This document shows positions 35,801 through 48,700 of a stretch of 64,000 nucleotides of DNA, piece by piece. Source of the DNA: Apus apus (taxonomy: Eukaryota; Chordata; Aves; Apodiformes; Apodidae); NCBI RefSeq assembly GCF_020740795.1, contig NC_067285.1:38972511-39036510 (forward strand), given 5' to 3'. The translations under genes and the position numbers were made by a program. Numbering within the stretch: the first letter of the stretch is position 1; the number at the start of each line of letters is the position of its first letter. Under the pieces are notes generated by a model. The model saw only the letters and a program-made list of their open reading frames with translations. It was not told the origin of the DNA and did not search any database.

Positions 35801-38800
35801 TAAAAAAATAAAGGATGAAGGGTGGCTGCTGATTTATCTCCACTTCAGTGTGTAACCAAGCCCCTCCTTCAAACACTGGTCCCCAGTACCATGATGCAGT
35901 CTCAGTTTGCTCCACGGAGCCATCCTTTATGCTGAATTTGGCTCCCCAAATCATAATGAAGCAAGAGGCCAACTCACTGGAGCTGCATGAGCCCAGATAA
36001 TAGCCCTGTGGAACAGCCTTGAGCCTGGTCTCTGGTTCTGAACTTTGGGCTAAGCCAGTTAGCTTGGTGAAAGAGCTCACATGTTGCAACATACTCCACT
36101 GTGACCTAATGAAGTATTAGCAAATACTTTGTTTTCACTTTCCTTTTACCTCAGCTGTGTGTTTTTTTCCCCATTTGACTCCAGTGCAGTATTTCTCCCT
36201 CAGCTCCCTATTGCCTTCCCTGGCCTTAAACCCAGTTAGGTTGTGCTGAAGCAACAGGTTTGTTATGGTTTCTAGCAGCTTGTATGGGATATGAAAACCC
36301 AGACTTTGATTTCTAACATGAGTCAGGCATGCAAATCTTTTTGGTACATACTGGAAAGGTATCTAACTGGGGTTACTTACCTGAACCATGTGGTGGCATT
36401 GCCAGGCCCTTCTGGGTAAAAAAATCAGAACAATTTACATCCCTGCCAGTGGTTTAAAACTCCTAAAATGTTTTAAATTGCTAAGGGCAGCAACAAAATC
36501 TTGCCAAATGAAGAGGAATAAAAATTAGATGGGAAGAGGAACTTGGTGGTTTGTTGTTTGGTTTGTTGTTTTTTTTTTTTACCTTCCTAGAATTAGGGAA
36601 ATCTTAAGAGGATAGGTTCCTGTGTGACAAAAAAAGCAACCAAAGATGCCTTTGCTATTTGTGTTGTCACTTGCTCATGGCAAAATACCAGCCCTTGTCA
36701 TGGAGAGCCTATCAGACTGTTTCTGGGAGAAAGATTTGGAGAGAAATTGAAGCTCAGAGATAGAACTTGTAGTTTTAAGTCGAACAACACCATGGCTAGT
36801 TGCTGATTAACATGCTGTTGCTCACTGGATACATTTGCAGGAGCAGAGGGAACCCCACAGGATACTGTTACTCCCTTAGCTGTAGAGGATGCAAGTAAGC
36901 GAGATGTGCCATGTCTTGCACTGCCAGTGGTGCCTGTGCCAAGCATTGGCGAGGTGGAGTTGTCCTTCTCCAGGGCTGTCCATTTACAGTCTGGTGGTGA
37001 AATGACTGCTGACAGCTGGACAAGATCTAATCCAGTCCAGCTGGGTGCCTTTCAAGCCCTTTCTTTCGAGCATACTTGATAACTTGGATGCAGTTGTTTT
37101 GCAAAACCAGAACAGTTCCTTATCGGGAGCGTGTTACAAAGACCAGAGACCTTTCTTTTCCTTCCTGCTTCCACCTACAAACCTACACCTAAACCTCTCT
37201 TGGGCTTTTACAGATGACTTGACTCCTTGGTCTGTACATGCCCCCTTGCCAGTTGTGCTGTGGGCTGGCCTGTCTTCACAGGGGCAGGTGATGCAACCAC
37301 CAGACGCGCTTCGGGGGTCGTCACGTTTGCTTCGCGCCTGCGTCACTCGGCGAGATCGATACCAGCAGCATCACCTCAGCTCAGAGCCTGAACACAGAGT
37401 CCATCCCTTTTAGAGGGCAGGAGATCTGGTATCGCCTCACACCCAAGTCGGGCCTCCTGATTTTGAAACAGCAGAGATAGGCGACTCTTCTGCAAGCTAA
37501 GAGCTGGCCAAAGGACACCCACGATGTCCTCCTGGTGAAGCGCAACATGCTCAGGCTGAGACACAGACATTCCCTGTTTGCTTATGCTTCCTGCTAGACT
37601 GATAAGAAGAGTGGAGCCACATCTGCAGGGAGTGAGAGAGGCAAACCTGCAGGGCTGGTGGCTATAAAGGGAAGAAGTGCTGAGTGACAGCTGCCACTAG
37701 TCTATAAAGTAGCCTGTTCGGGGAGGAAGGGGCACAGAGAAGTCATTCAAGCCATCCCATGTGTTTAAATTTAGCTGCAGACTGCCCTATAAAAAGGGGG
37801 CTGTATCTCTGATTTTTAAATGATGTGGGATCATGTGAGGGAAGGCTGGGTGGAAACTCAGAGAGGCAGGACAAAGAGAAGGGAAACGGGAGCATTTTCA
37901 TCTGTGTGCATGTGGTGGGAAATGTTAGGGCAGTGCCTTCATGTAGAGAAGCCTGTGAAGAGAAGAAATTGTAGGAAGACAGTAGATGTTTTGAGAAATT
38001 ATTTCTTAGCTGACTTCACACCAGCTCTCTTGGGAGTTGGAGGGCTTGATAGAGATCAGACTCCTCTCCTAGGGCTCAGCCTCATTAGCATCAGCAGAAC
38101 TGAAACCCTCACAGATGAAAACAATGTGCAAACAGGGAGAGCCCGGGGGGAAAGAACCTACTTGACAGAGAAATCATCAAGGACAGAGGTTTTTCAAGTG
38201 CAGCCCACAGGGCACTTGAGGCTTGACAAGCCTCTACATGCTGCCTATAAGGGGATTTTTTTAAACCAAAGCATTGCATTTATCTGGGGTGTTGCACTGG
38301 GGGTGAAGGTTACATGATCCAAGCCTAGCAGCCCCCTGATGGAGCAGGTGACTATGGATGTGACTAACCCTATCAAGAACTTCCTAAAGTTTTCTTGAGG
38401 CACAAGTGTTATCTGTACTATGAAGAAAGAAAAAAAAAAAAGGCCTTTGGAGGCTAGGAAGGAAGATATTTTCCTGGAAGTCATATGACTTAGATTTCTT
38501 GGGGAATTAGGCTTCTAGGAAAAAATAAAAAAAAGGAAATAAGAAGGGTGGTTTGAATTTTTTCAGTACTTAATGTCAGTCTTAATCAGTTATCTCAACT
38601 GCCTCTGTTTCTTACTGTCTTATTGTAGGGTTGTAGCCTGCCACAGAGTGGCTGGAATAGCAAGAAACTACCTCTTTTGCAACCTGCATCCTCTTTATCA
38701 TGGGCAGGGAAAAACAAACTCGGGGCTGGGTGTGTGTTGAAATACAACTAGGAGAAATCTGGCTGCAGAGTCCCTTCAGACCTCAAGGCTGTGTAAAATG

Positions 38801-41800
38801 GGTCACTGGAAACGTGGAGGCAGCTTGAGAGAGACTGTCAATCCTTTCTGATTCCTGGAGCACAAATTGAATGCTAAGCTACTTTCTGACTTGAGGGATT
38901 GACACGTGCTAAAAAGCTTTGCTACAGGGAGGGGAGAGAGAGCAGCAGAACAGAACTGAAAGGGAGACCCTGTGCCTCTGAAAGCAAGTGGTTGGCTAAG
39001 ACATTTGGGGATTTCTGGAATTGTGTTCCCTCTTCGGCACCACTTTATGGGAGCGACTTGCCACACGATGAAGAAAACTCATGGTGTGGAATTCCCTAGT
39101 ATCCTCTCCTTGTGCTTCCAAGGAAGTGCCCAGCATCCCCCTGCCCTTGGCAGGGAGGGTACACTCTGACTCCCTGGTCCCAGCATTCGGGATCACCCCC
39201 CACACTTTTGCAAACTCACACGTTGCTTGGAGCTTGTAAAATTTAAGCTTGGAAATGACTGCAGTGAGGGGATGACAGAAGCCTGTAGGGAAGCAGTCAG
39301 GGGGTAAAATCCCATTAACTTATTTCTCTCTTCTTCCATTTAGCTCACCTCATCTTCTCCTCTTGCTGCCAATCACCAGATAGGTGAGGAGTGCATGGAA
39401 GCAAGCATCCCCTTCCCTGGCTCCCAGGTGGGAGTGCTTTACAAGGCAATGGGCAGCATACCAATTCCCAGCTGAGCCCAGGTGTGGGGACTGCCCTTGC
39501 AGCCAGCTTCCTGCAGGCTGTAGGAAAGCTGGTGGCCACATTTCTTATCAGAGAGGCCTCTGGGAGCAGAGCTGTGAAGCACCATCTGGCTGCAGAGATG
39601 ACAGGACTCTGGCTTCATTCCTCCTCTTACAGCTATAGACAGTGTTTAGGCTTCAGTATGTAGGTACACATTTTTTTTCAACTGTTTTACTAGTGGTTTA
39701 TGCTGGTGGCTGCTGTTTACCTTGAAAAGGAACTTGTTTCTTCATAGAAATACTGCTTGACCTCATCTGCTCTCAGATGCAACTAGAAGTCTCTGTTTGT
39801 GTGGTGGGGAGCCTTTCTCTCAGGGTGTTACCAAGCCAGAGGGTAAGGCAGTACATGCTGTCCTTTGAAGAACACAGGCTTGTTGGTGTCAATACAACTT
39901 GTCTCTGAAGAAGGTGAGCTGAAATTTATACTGTTAGAAAGTTCTGTGCCAACATCCTGGTTGTCTTAAATGGCTGAAAAGATGGTCTTGGGAAAAGAAG
40001 GAAAGAGTCTGTTTGCTCTAATTAAGTTGAAACAAGCAGAGTGTGTGTGTGTCAGGGAGAGTAGCTGTTACCTTGTCTTGATATCACAGCGATGGCCTTT
40101 TGGGCTGTCTCAGGCTTGTGTGTTGTGTTTTTCTTTCTGGAAAGGGATGTTATTTTGTCTGCCTGACTAGGCTTGTCTTAGAGATGGAAGTAGAGGAGTG
40201 AGAGGAGGATGAAGGAATGAGCAGAGCCAGTGTATGCCTGGGGAAGTGAATAGGCATGCAGGGCTGAAGCTCCCATAGACACTGTGGTCCTTGGATCTCA
40301 CTACTTTTGATCCCAAAAAACTTGCTGAAGTTCTGGCTCCAAGGTCCCAATGATGTGTAGGGACGTCTCCACCTCCATGCTGTAAAAGCCTCCTAGAGGG
40401 AACATGACTATTTCAAGGGCTTGAGACTTCATCACAATAAAATAATAACCCACGAACTTGACCTGCTCCTTTGAGAAGTCCTAAACTTTTTGAGTTTAGA
40501 TAGTTGCTCTCCATCCCCTGAGAACCAGTGGGTAACATGCCATCAGTGGAGCTTCTGAAAGCAGGAGCTGGGAAGCTGGGATATTGTGAACTGAGGAGCT
40601 CAGGGATGGGAAGGGAGGGGGAAAAACAGTATTCCTCTGGGGTTTGAAAACAACTTGGGAAGGGCTTGAGATGTTGGCTTCAGAGGGCAAGAAAAAGACT
40701 TACTGCCCTGTGACAGGATCTTCTGGCATTTGGGGACAGGCTGGGGCTGTTTGGAGGAGGAAAGAAGTTCTGTATTTGGATAATCCATGTGCTGCTGTTA
40801 TTGCCTCAGGATCCTACTTTTTTCCATATAAAACTTTCATGTCGTGTCTTTGAACCAACCTGTCTTTCTTGGTGAAGAGGGTGGCTACAGAACAAGGGCT
40901 TTGGGCTAGGACAGTGACTGGTTTTATGTCCAACTTCAGTGCTTGTAGCCTCAAGTATCTTCACACTAATATTGCTGGTGAAATCGTAAGCTCTGGAAAC
41001 ATGCTATGTATAAGGTTGCTGACAGCTCCCCAAGTCCTTCCAGAGGGAAAAGGTGGAAGGAAGTTTGGCTTTTCTTTGCCACTAATTCTGGAAGAAACCA
41101 CAACTTCCTCCGTGTGCTTCAAAGCACAACTGAGCTGCAGGGACCCCGTTTCCTTGCGAGTCCAGCAAGGTGGCCACCCTCTGGGGAAAAAGCTGCCATC
41201 CCTGGCATTGTGAGAACAATCAGAAGCTCTGCTGAGGAGTGGGGGTTTTGCTGAGAGCAAAGAAATTTGCTCAGGCTAAAATAAAAGCTTAAAAGGTTCA
41301 GTTGCTTCCCGTGAACGGCTGCAGGGTGTTGTGGAGAGGGAGGAGATTTCCCATAGCGTGGTTGCAGTGCAGGGTAGGGAGAAGGCTGATGACAGCATTG
41401 CAATGTATTTGGGATGAAAATGGTGTAGGGCTGACATTGTGCTTAAACCACTGCAAGCTGGAGGCAAATTACTGTGTAAATTGTAGTGAACTCAGTGTCC
41501 CAAGTCTGGCATTGCTGCCCTAGGGGGGGAAGGGCCAAGTTTGAATCTAAAGGGGACTGAGAAAGCAGGCTGAGGGAAGGGTCCCTGTCCTGGAGCAGTG
41601 TGTTGAGTGGGGTTTGGATAGCACCAACCAGGGACCAGAATGTCTCCTTCACCTGTCAAAACAATGCTGTTTTGACTCCTATCTCTGTAAACACAGCTTT
41701 GAAGAGTCTGCATTGTCACCTGCCCAGGTATGGAGGTGTGGGACACTTGCTGAGTGTTAGGTGACTGACTGACACTGCTTGGCAGGTGTCACACAGGAAG

Positions 41801-43695
41801 GACTAATGGGCTGGAGTGATTTCCTCCGTCTTTCAGATCTCTTGTGCTGGCAAAGGGCCTCCTGGTGCCTCCCAGGCTTGGCTGTGCAGAAGCAGGTGTG
41901 TGGTGGGCTTCTGTTGTGACCCTGGCACATGAGAGCTTGTTCTGGTTACAAGTGGCACCAAGTAACTGTGCCTCAAAATAAGGGTTTTTGTGTAGGTGTG
42001 GTAGAAACGTGGGCTCCCTACTCACAGGTTAGGCTGGGTGGTGACTAACCTTAGGAGAGGCTGGGGGAGGAGGGTGTGAGTGTGCTGCTGGTCATGCAAA
42101 CACCCTGATAGCTCCAGCAATTCAGAAAATATCTCAGAAACTGAGGAAATACCAGCTGGGCAGGGCAAATAGCTGTGGTGTTACCTGTGAGGAGGTGGAA
42201 CTGGTGACACAGATCTGTAATTGGACTTGCACCTTCACCTTGATTTGCTCTGCTCTCAAGGAGATGAGGAAGGAAGGGAGGCAGGCAGGCAGGGTTTCCT
42301 GCCTGCAGGTTTGTAGCTGCCCATCTGAGAGCACATCTTGGGGCAGGCTGACAAGAAGGTGATGCAGAGCCCGTGACGGGGACAGAACGTGGCTAGTTCA
42401 CCTTGGAGCTGTGCAAGAGCTGGGGTAGGGAGCAAGACCTCAGGCACATCATGAAATACCTAGTGGTGGTGGAGGCAGGATGCAGCAGTCTTTCACCTTA
42501 ACCTGAAGCAGTGGAGGCACAACCCCAGGGCTGATCCAGGAAGGAGTCCTTGGAGTGGCAAAAATATCCCAATGGCATTTGGCACCATGACCTTTAAACA
42601 CTTCCACAGGCTGGTTCAAGTCAAGTAGGGAAAACACTCTGGGTGAGGCAGGGCTCCATGCAAGTCTGCTGTGAATCATGCTGCTGTGATGCTGTCCACT
42701 GTTACGTGGTCTCCCAGTCCCAAGTACTGGAATTCTGGGCAGATAAGCATTGTTTGCTTTGGCATAACAAATTAAACAGTTGGGAGGGGCCACTGGAGTT
42801 GCCTGCCAATGCAGGAAGAGCGTTGAAGCGGATAAGGCTTACCATGCTGAAAGCATCATTTAAGGGTTGGTTTGTGTTAGCTGTTATTACCAAAGCATTG
42901 AAAATCCCAGCTTCTGAAGGTGTTCTTGCTCTCCAGGAAGCAGCTGAATGCCCTCCAGCTCAGTGGCTTCCCCAGTATCACTCCCCTCCAGCTGGAGTGA
43001 TAACCAGTTTTACCATCAAACAAGAACAACGAGGCTCCAGTGAGGCTCAGACAAATAACTGTAAACCAGGCTGGTTATATCAACCAGTACCTGGGACTGA
43101 ATGTTTCCTAGGTGACAGTTTGTGCAAACCCTGTGGGAAATGCTGCGCCAGCTCCTGTATTGGCCTCCTGCAGCTGTCTGGAAAGAACTGGGTATTGTGT
43201 CCCTGTGTACATTCCATGCTGTGGGAGGATGTTGTGTTTCTGCTGAGCATATTGGTGCCTGTGGCACTTGCTCAGAAGTACTGACTGTCACAAGCCCAAG
43301 AAATACTTGACAAAAGCAAATAGATCCTGATGTGGCAGGTTCACTAGTTGTGTCTTGCACTTCACAGGGGCAAAGCTCACTCACTGTAGGAATGGAGGAC
43401 TTTGAAGTAACTTAGTAGTTTCTGGTAAGGCTTAGATAGGTGTTAGGGCAACAGAACCATTCCACAGTGTCTCCCTTCTTTATCTTTCATCTCTGGAAGT
43501 GCTGCTCTGCAGGCTTGCAGCCACGTAGCTTTTGAGCAAATAAGCATCCAGCATTGCCTTGGGGAAGCATGTCTGGGATACCAAAGTTCCCTTGCAAACT
43601 AAAATCCAGGAGAAATGAGGAAATCAGTTCATCTTGAGCTCTCCTAAACGTGGGTCCCACCATTGCTTCTCTTTGGGACTCAAGAAAACAGAGAT

Positions 43696-43746
43696 CCCAA
43701 ATCTTTAAGGACCCTCCCAACCCAGACCACTGGATAGTTCTATGGG
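43696..43746 (+). mobile_element. CR1 3' terminus, degraded
   Basis: About 50 bases resembling a plus-oriented CR1 end: AAATCTTTAAGGACCCTCCC followed by AACCCAGACCACTGGATAGT and TCTATGG. It carries a small insertion relative to the usual terminus. Confidence 0.6.
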
Positions 43747-45544
43747 CTGTGTGCTCTCCTGGCCCTCAAACCCAGTGCAGTGAGATCACATCCTCGAGCA
43801 ACTGCAGTGAGCAGCCTGTCCTCTGACTCTTCAGCTGCTCCCAGTAGGAATCCTCAGGCCTTGGTGCATTTCCATACTTTTATAGATGGCACACCAGCTT
43901 CCTGTGACACTAACAGGTTCCAGCTGTTTCCATGTGTGCAGCTGAATAGTACCACTCATGTCTTGGCTTAAGACTACTTAACCTACAAGTGCTCTAGCTG
44001 GGAATGTGGCCAGGATACACGTACTGGCACTGCACTTAAACCTGCATCTTCACCCTTCTAGCAAAACTCGAGATATATTATTAATAAGATGCTCTGGACT
44101 TGAGAAAACAGGAGTGGTCCTCTGCTAGCTGACTGTCCTTTTAATGGTGATGTGTGTAGTCTCAAGGATGGCAGCACAGTTCAGCAGTGGGAGTCCTTCA
44201 GTGCACATCCCTCAGCCATGCTGGCTCTTTTTAGGATGTAGTAGCTCCATTAATGCTCTTTCTGGCCATGAGCACAAGAAAGGCACGTTTTGGTTAACTC
44301 AGAAATAACTCTGGTATTTTAGGCTGCTTGCAAAGTCAGGCAGGTGTGCTCCAGCACTTACACCCTCTGTGGTTTCCAGGTGTGTTTGCCAAGAAGGGTC
44401 CTATGGTCTGTGTGAAGGAAAGCCTGGGCTTTCAAGCCTGAAGCAGGGCAGTGTACAACAGAGACAGGTGGTCAGCCTGACACATGGCAGCCTCTACCTG
44501 GCAGTGCTCTGAGAGATGCTGTTGGGAAGACAGGATCAGACAGCTGTGTGATCATCCACAACCTGCTGTGCTTGGCATGCAGAGCAACAGCCTGTCTGGA
44601 GGCTGATGCCAGCTTTTGCAGGACAGTGCAAAAGCTTCTGCCCTGCATCTTGCCCTGGTGCCCTCCTGCCCCTGTGCTTTCAGTCACAGAAGTGCTTCGC
44701 CTGCACAGCAACATTCATCTTGGGCTTGCTCATCCAGATTTCCTTCCATTCTCTGTAGCTGGGGGACATCTCTGAATGCATTTGGGATGCACTGATGACG
44801 GTGAAGCCGTGTAGGAGTGTCCCTTCTACCCTCCTCAGTGCAGGCTCTCCCTGACTGGGCATGGGAGGCATCTTTTGCCTGCAGTGGCTCTGCAGCAGGC
44901 ACGATGCTGTGTGATTACTCCATTTCTGGTGGGTGCTCTCCAGCCTCCTCTTTCCACCCACAGATGGTCCAGTGCACTTTGTCCTGTCTCTCCAGGCTGA
45001 AGTGTTGGCTGCAGGCTGTTTTCCTTTCCCACACTGTTGACTTCAGCCAGTCCCTCAGCAGTGCAGGAGAAAGAAGGCTTTCTGTCTACATCTCCTCCTC
45101 CTCATCCTGCAGGGTGATCACTGCTCTATGCAGCTGTCTTCCTCAAGCCGCCCTCCAACTAAGGTCCCTTGACATTGCTGCAGGGTCTGTAGGGTCTAAC
45201 CTGCATTTCTAGATTTCCAGGATTCCTTTGTGCCTCTCCCCACCCAAAAACCTATCCTAAACCCTGGTTTGCTGCAGGACATCAAGACAAGCCAGTTCCA
45301 CAGGTTGCCTCTACTCTTGCCTGGGAATTGAGCAAAGACCTGTGTGTTACATGAGAGGAGGAAGCCCTCCTTGTATTTCACCTTCTCTTGCCTTCTCCTT
45401 TCCCTTCCCCTGGCATGAGTTTCCTCTGTTCACTTCCACCCTGACATCCAGTCGCTTGGTCCTTCGCTGCATCCCAGCTCTGTTCCCATTCCTTGGGAAT
45501 GTCAACTGCTTTGACAAACACCCCACTCTTTGTGCAGCACCTGC

Positions 45545-45742
45545 CTGTGCTCAGAGTGGTTGGACACTGGAACAGGGAGGTTGGTGGAGTCACCATCCTC
45601 TGGAAGTGTTTAAAAGGAGATGTGGTGCTTAGGGACAGGATTTAAGCACTGAATGGGTAAATTAGGTCATGGTTGGTGGATTTAGGTTGTGGTTGGACTT
45701 GATGATCTTCAAGGTCTTTTCCAACCAGGATGATTCTGTGAC
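45545..45742 (+). mobile_element. CR1 3' fragment
   Basis: Plus-oriented CR1. GGACACTGGAACAGGGAGGT leads into the 3' untranslated part (TTGTGGTTGGACTTGATGAT, then CTTCAAGGTCTTTTCCAACC and ATGATTCTGTGA). Confidence 0.88.
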
Positions 45743-48700
45743 ACCAGGCAATGCCATGGCCCTGCCAGACTCATCTCTATTGCTCCACAAGTGACAAACT
45801 GGGGAAAAAAAAAAAAATTAAAGCTGGTAGTTCAGAAATACTTCTGAAAATTGCCTTTCTTAAGGGGTGCAGTGGGAAAAAAACCCTCTGTGAGGAGAGT
45901 GGCCGCATGTGACGCCTGCAAAGATCTTTCCTGTGATCTTCCTCATAATTTGTTGACCATGATCTGCCTACAACCTTGACCCTTGGGTAGAGCCCGGGCA
46001 GTATGAAGGTCTCCTCTCCCACTCGCTTTTTCCTTCCTCGGCTGGTGTCTGCTGCTCTCTAGTGGTGCTTGATACCAGCTTGGCACATCACTGCTGAATG
46101 TGGAGACGTGCAGGCGCTGGAAAGGCCTTTGGGGGAGGTTTTGGGGTGTGTCTGCACGTTCACTCCCCTCCACACATCTGCTGCTGGACCCTGCCCACAG
46201 TGAGCTCCCCGTCTCGCCCAGTACAGCCAGTCTCCAGGTCTTTCCTCAAACCAGATTAAACATCTTCCTAGAAAAAGGGCAGAAAAAAACCCAGTTTAGC
46301 TACAACATCTGTGCCTGAGGATCGCTGCAGTGGACTAAACCAGCAGGTGCTGCTCTGAAACTAAAGAAGCTGGCTTTTGGTCTGGTGCTGTGGATCCTGT
46401 GAGGTCAGTGCAAAGTGAGAACCTGGCTGAGGCTTTACTTTGGTTCTTTACAGAGCGTATTTCTGCCATGGCAAGTCCAAATCCTGTACCCAGATGATGT
46501 GGGCAATGAAGCTGCCCACATTCCCCAGTGCCACACTCGGAGGCAGAAGGAAAGTCCCTCATTTTGTTATGCTAAGATGATAGCTCATGGGGATGTGCTA
46601 TGTTGGGGAAACATCTTTCCAAGCTCCCTTGTACACCACCTTCCACACAGCCAAAACTGCCAGGTGAAATACCCTCAGCTACTGCCACTGAGACTATTGA
46701 TATCCAAGTGTCCCCAGTAAATACTGTAGAAAAGAAAATAACTTGTCCAGGAGAGGAAAAACCCCTTCTAGGATTAATATCCTTGTGCTCTGGCTCCCCA
46801 TTTCCAGTTGGTGCAGCTCAGCTGCTTGTTCTGCTGTGCTGTGGTCCCCACCAGCAGTGGAGAAGGCTTTGGGGAGATCTGGTTGTCTGGGGTGGGCAGA
46901 AGAAGGGGTTTCATGCTGCCTGGTAGCCCATTCATCAAACAGTAGGTTGGATTTGTTGTCTGAGATTCAGACCCTTCAATCCCCGAGCCATCTTAGTGGT
47001 CCCTCTAACTGTTTCCCAGGAAATGGATATATTTATATCCAGGAGAACGAGCACAATGCTGAGATCTGGGTTACTTGTTTTGATTTATGTGGCCACTTGA
47101 AAGTAAAGTCACAACTTCAGAGGTGAAAACAGTATAAGCAGCAACTCATTGGAATAAAGTGTGTGAAGACGACCGAGCATTCCTCAGAGAAGGGAAAGAA
47201 TAACTTGTTTCAAACCAACCTACTGGTAAAACAGTAATCCTAAATCTGAAATACAGATCTGAAATACAATGCCAAACTCGATTTGAGGACCAATTCCACT
47301 TGTCTGATGCCTGAGCAGCAGGCTCCAGATGACCTCACTTTAATACAGGACCATAATCAGGCATATTTGGGGAGGGCCAGCTTGGATCACTTCATAGCCC
47401 TCCTCATCTGTGATAGATCTTTAATGTGAAGCACAAATCTTACAGCCTTTTGGCTCTTTTGCTGTTTATGTTGTTCAAACAAGGGAAAACAGACCCTAAA
47501 AAACCCACAACAACATTTTTTGTGTTTGTCGAAGCGGTTGGTGTGTTAAAGAATCTGGGGTTTCTACAGGATATTGTTTGTAGTTTTCTTCCAAGCAATT
47601 TGTGCACCTCCAGTGGCGACCAGCAAGCTAAGGAAAGGAAAAAGCTGTTTTCTGACAAATCCAGGTGCAGGAGAGGGTAGGCATTTCTCTTGTGTATGAT
47701 CCATAGAGTGTATTTGGCAGGAAAGAACAAGATAAAACATTTATTGGAACAGACAAAAGCAAGTTTCCCTCAGATACCTACTATGTCAGATTTTTCCTGG
47801 TGTTCCCTCCATTAAGAAACTGGTGAGTTGGGTTTTTTGTTGTTTTTTTTTTTTTGTTCCAAAGGTCTGAGGAGTTTCTCTGGCTCCTTCCAATATTCTG
47901 ACTTCTCAATGCAGCTGCCTTCTTTCTTTTTCTTGGCTGGGGCTTGGTATTGGAAGATATTCCTGTTAGGTGTTGGGTTTAAGCCAACTGTAGTCATCAT
48001 GTACCCCAAAATGCAAAGATGATGTGTTTCCATGTCATTCTAAAGCTGTGAGGATGATCACTGGCCCTTCATAGCCTTAGATCTCCAGTACCATGCACAG
48101 TTCAATCTTCTCATACACACAGACACCTGTGCTGATTCTAAGGAAACTTCTCCATTCACGATGGATTGTGTCTTGCAGAGGTTTTAAGGCAAAGCCACAT
48201 GACAAGACATCAGGTTCTCCTTTATTTGCACACATTTCTAAGGTGGGAACAAACCTCAGAAAGCCCAGAAGGTGTCTTATGTAGTGCTCTTCGTGGAGCA
48301 GCCTGTCAAGCTGCTCTGCTGTAGCAACAAAATCAGAGGTGTGGGTCTGTTACCCCAACCTGTGTGGCTTTCCTCCACGCAGCCAGGGCATGCAGTGTCT
48401 TGCTGTCAAGTACTTCCCAGCTGGTCACTTTCTCTTTCCCCAGAAGCTAATCCAGTCCTTTGTACTTGGTGGGCCTTTCATCCTCTGAACTGTAATGCCT
48501 CTTGCTTCTTGATGTGAAATAAAGTCGTGTTCCAATGTGGGGTGAGCACAGCAACTGTGAAGAGGGAGAGCTGAATTCTCCTACAGGGCTGTGGCAAATA
48601 GCTGTATTGCTCCTTCTGTTACCTACACCGTGGCTGAGGTTACTAATGTCCCCCCCATCTCCTCCACCACACCTCCTTCTCCCCATGGGTTACCCCACTC

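Noticed and set aside
42643-43284. A 213-codon plus-strand frame in the CCNG2-chemokine interval
   Set aside because: Cysteine- and tryptophan-rich random-looking peptide with no domain, no flanking exons and no promoter features; kept only as a note.
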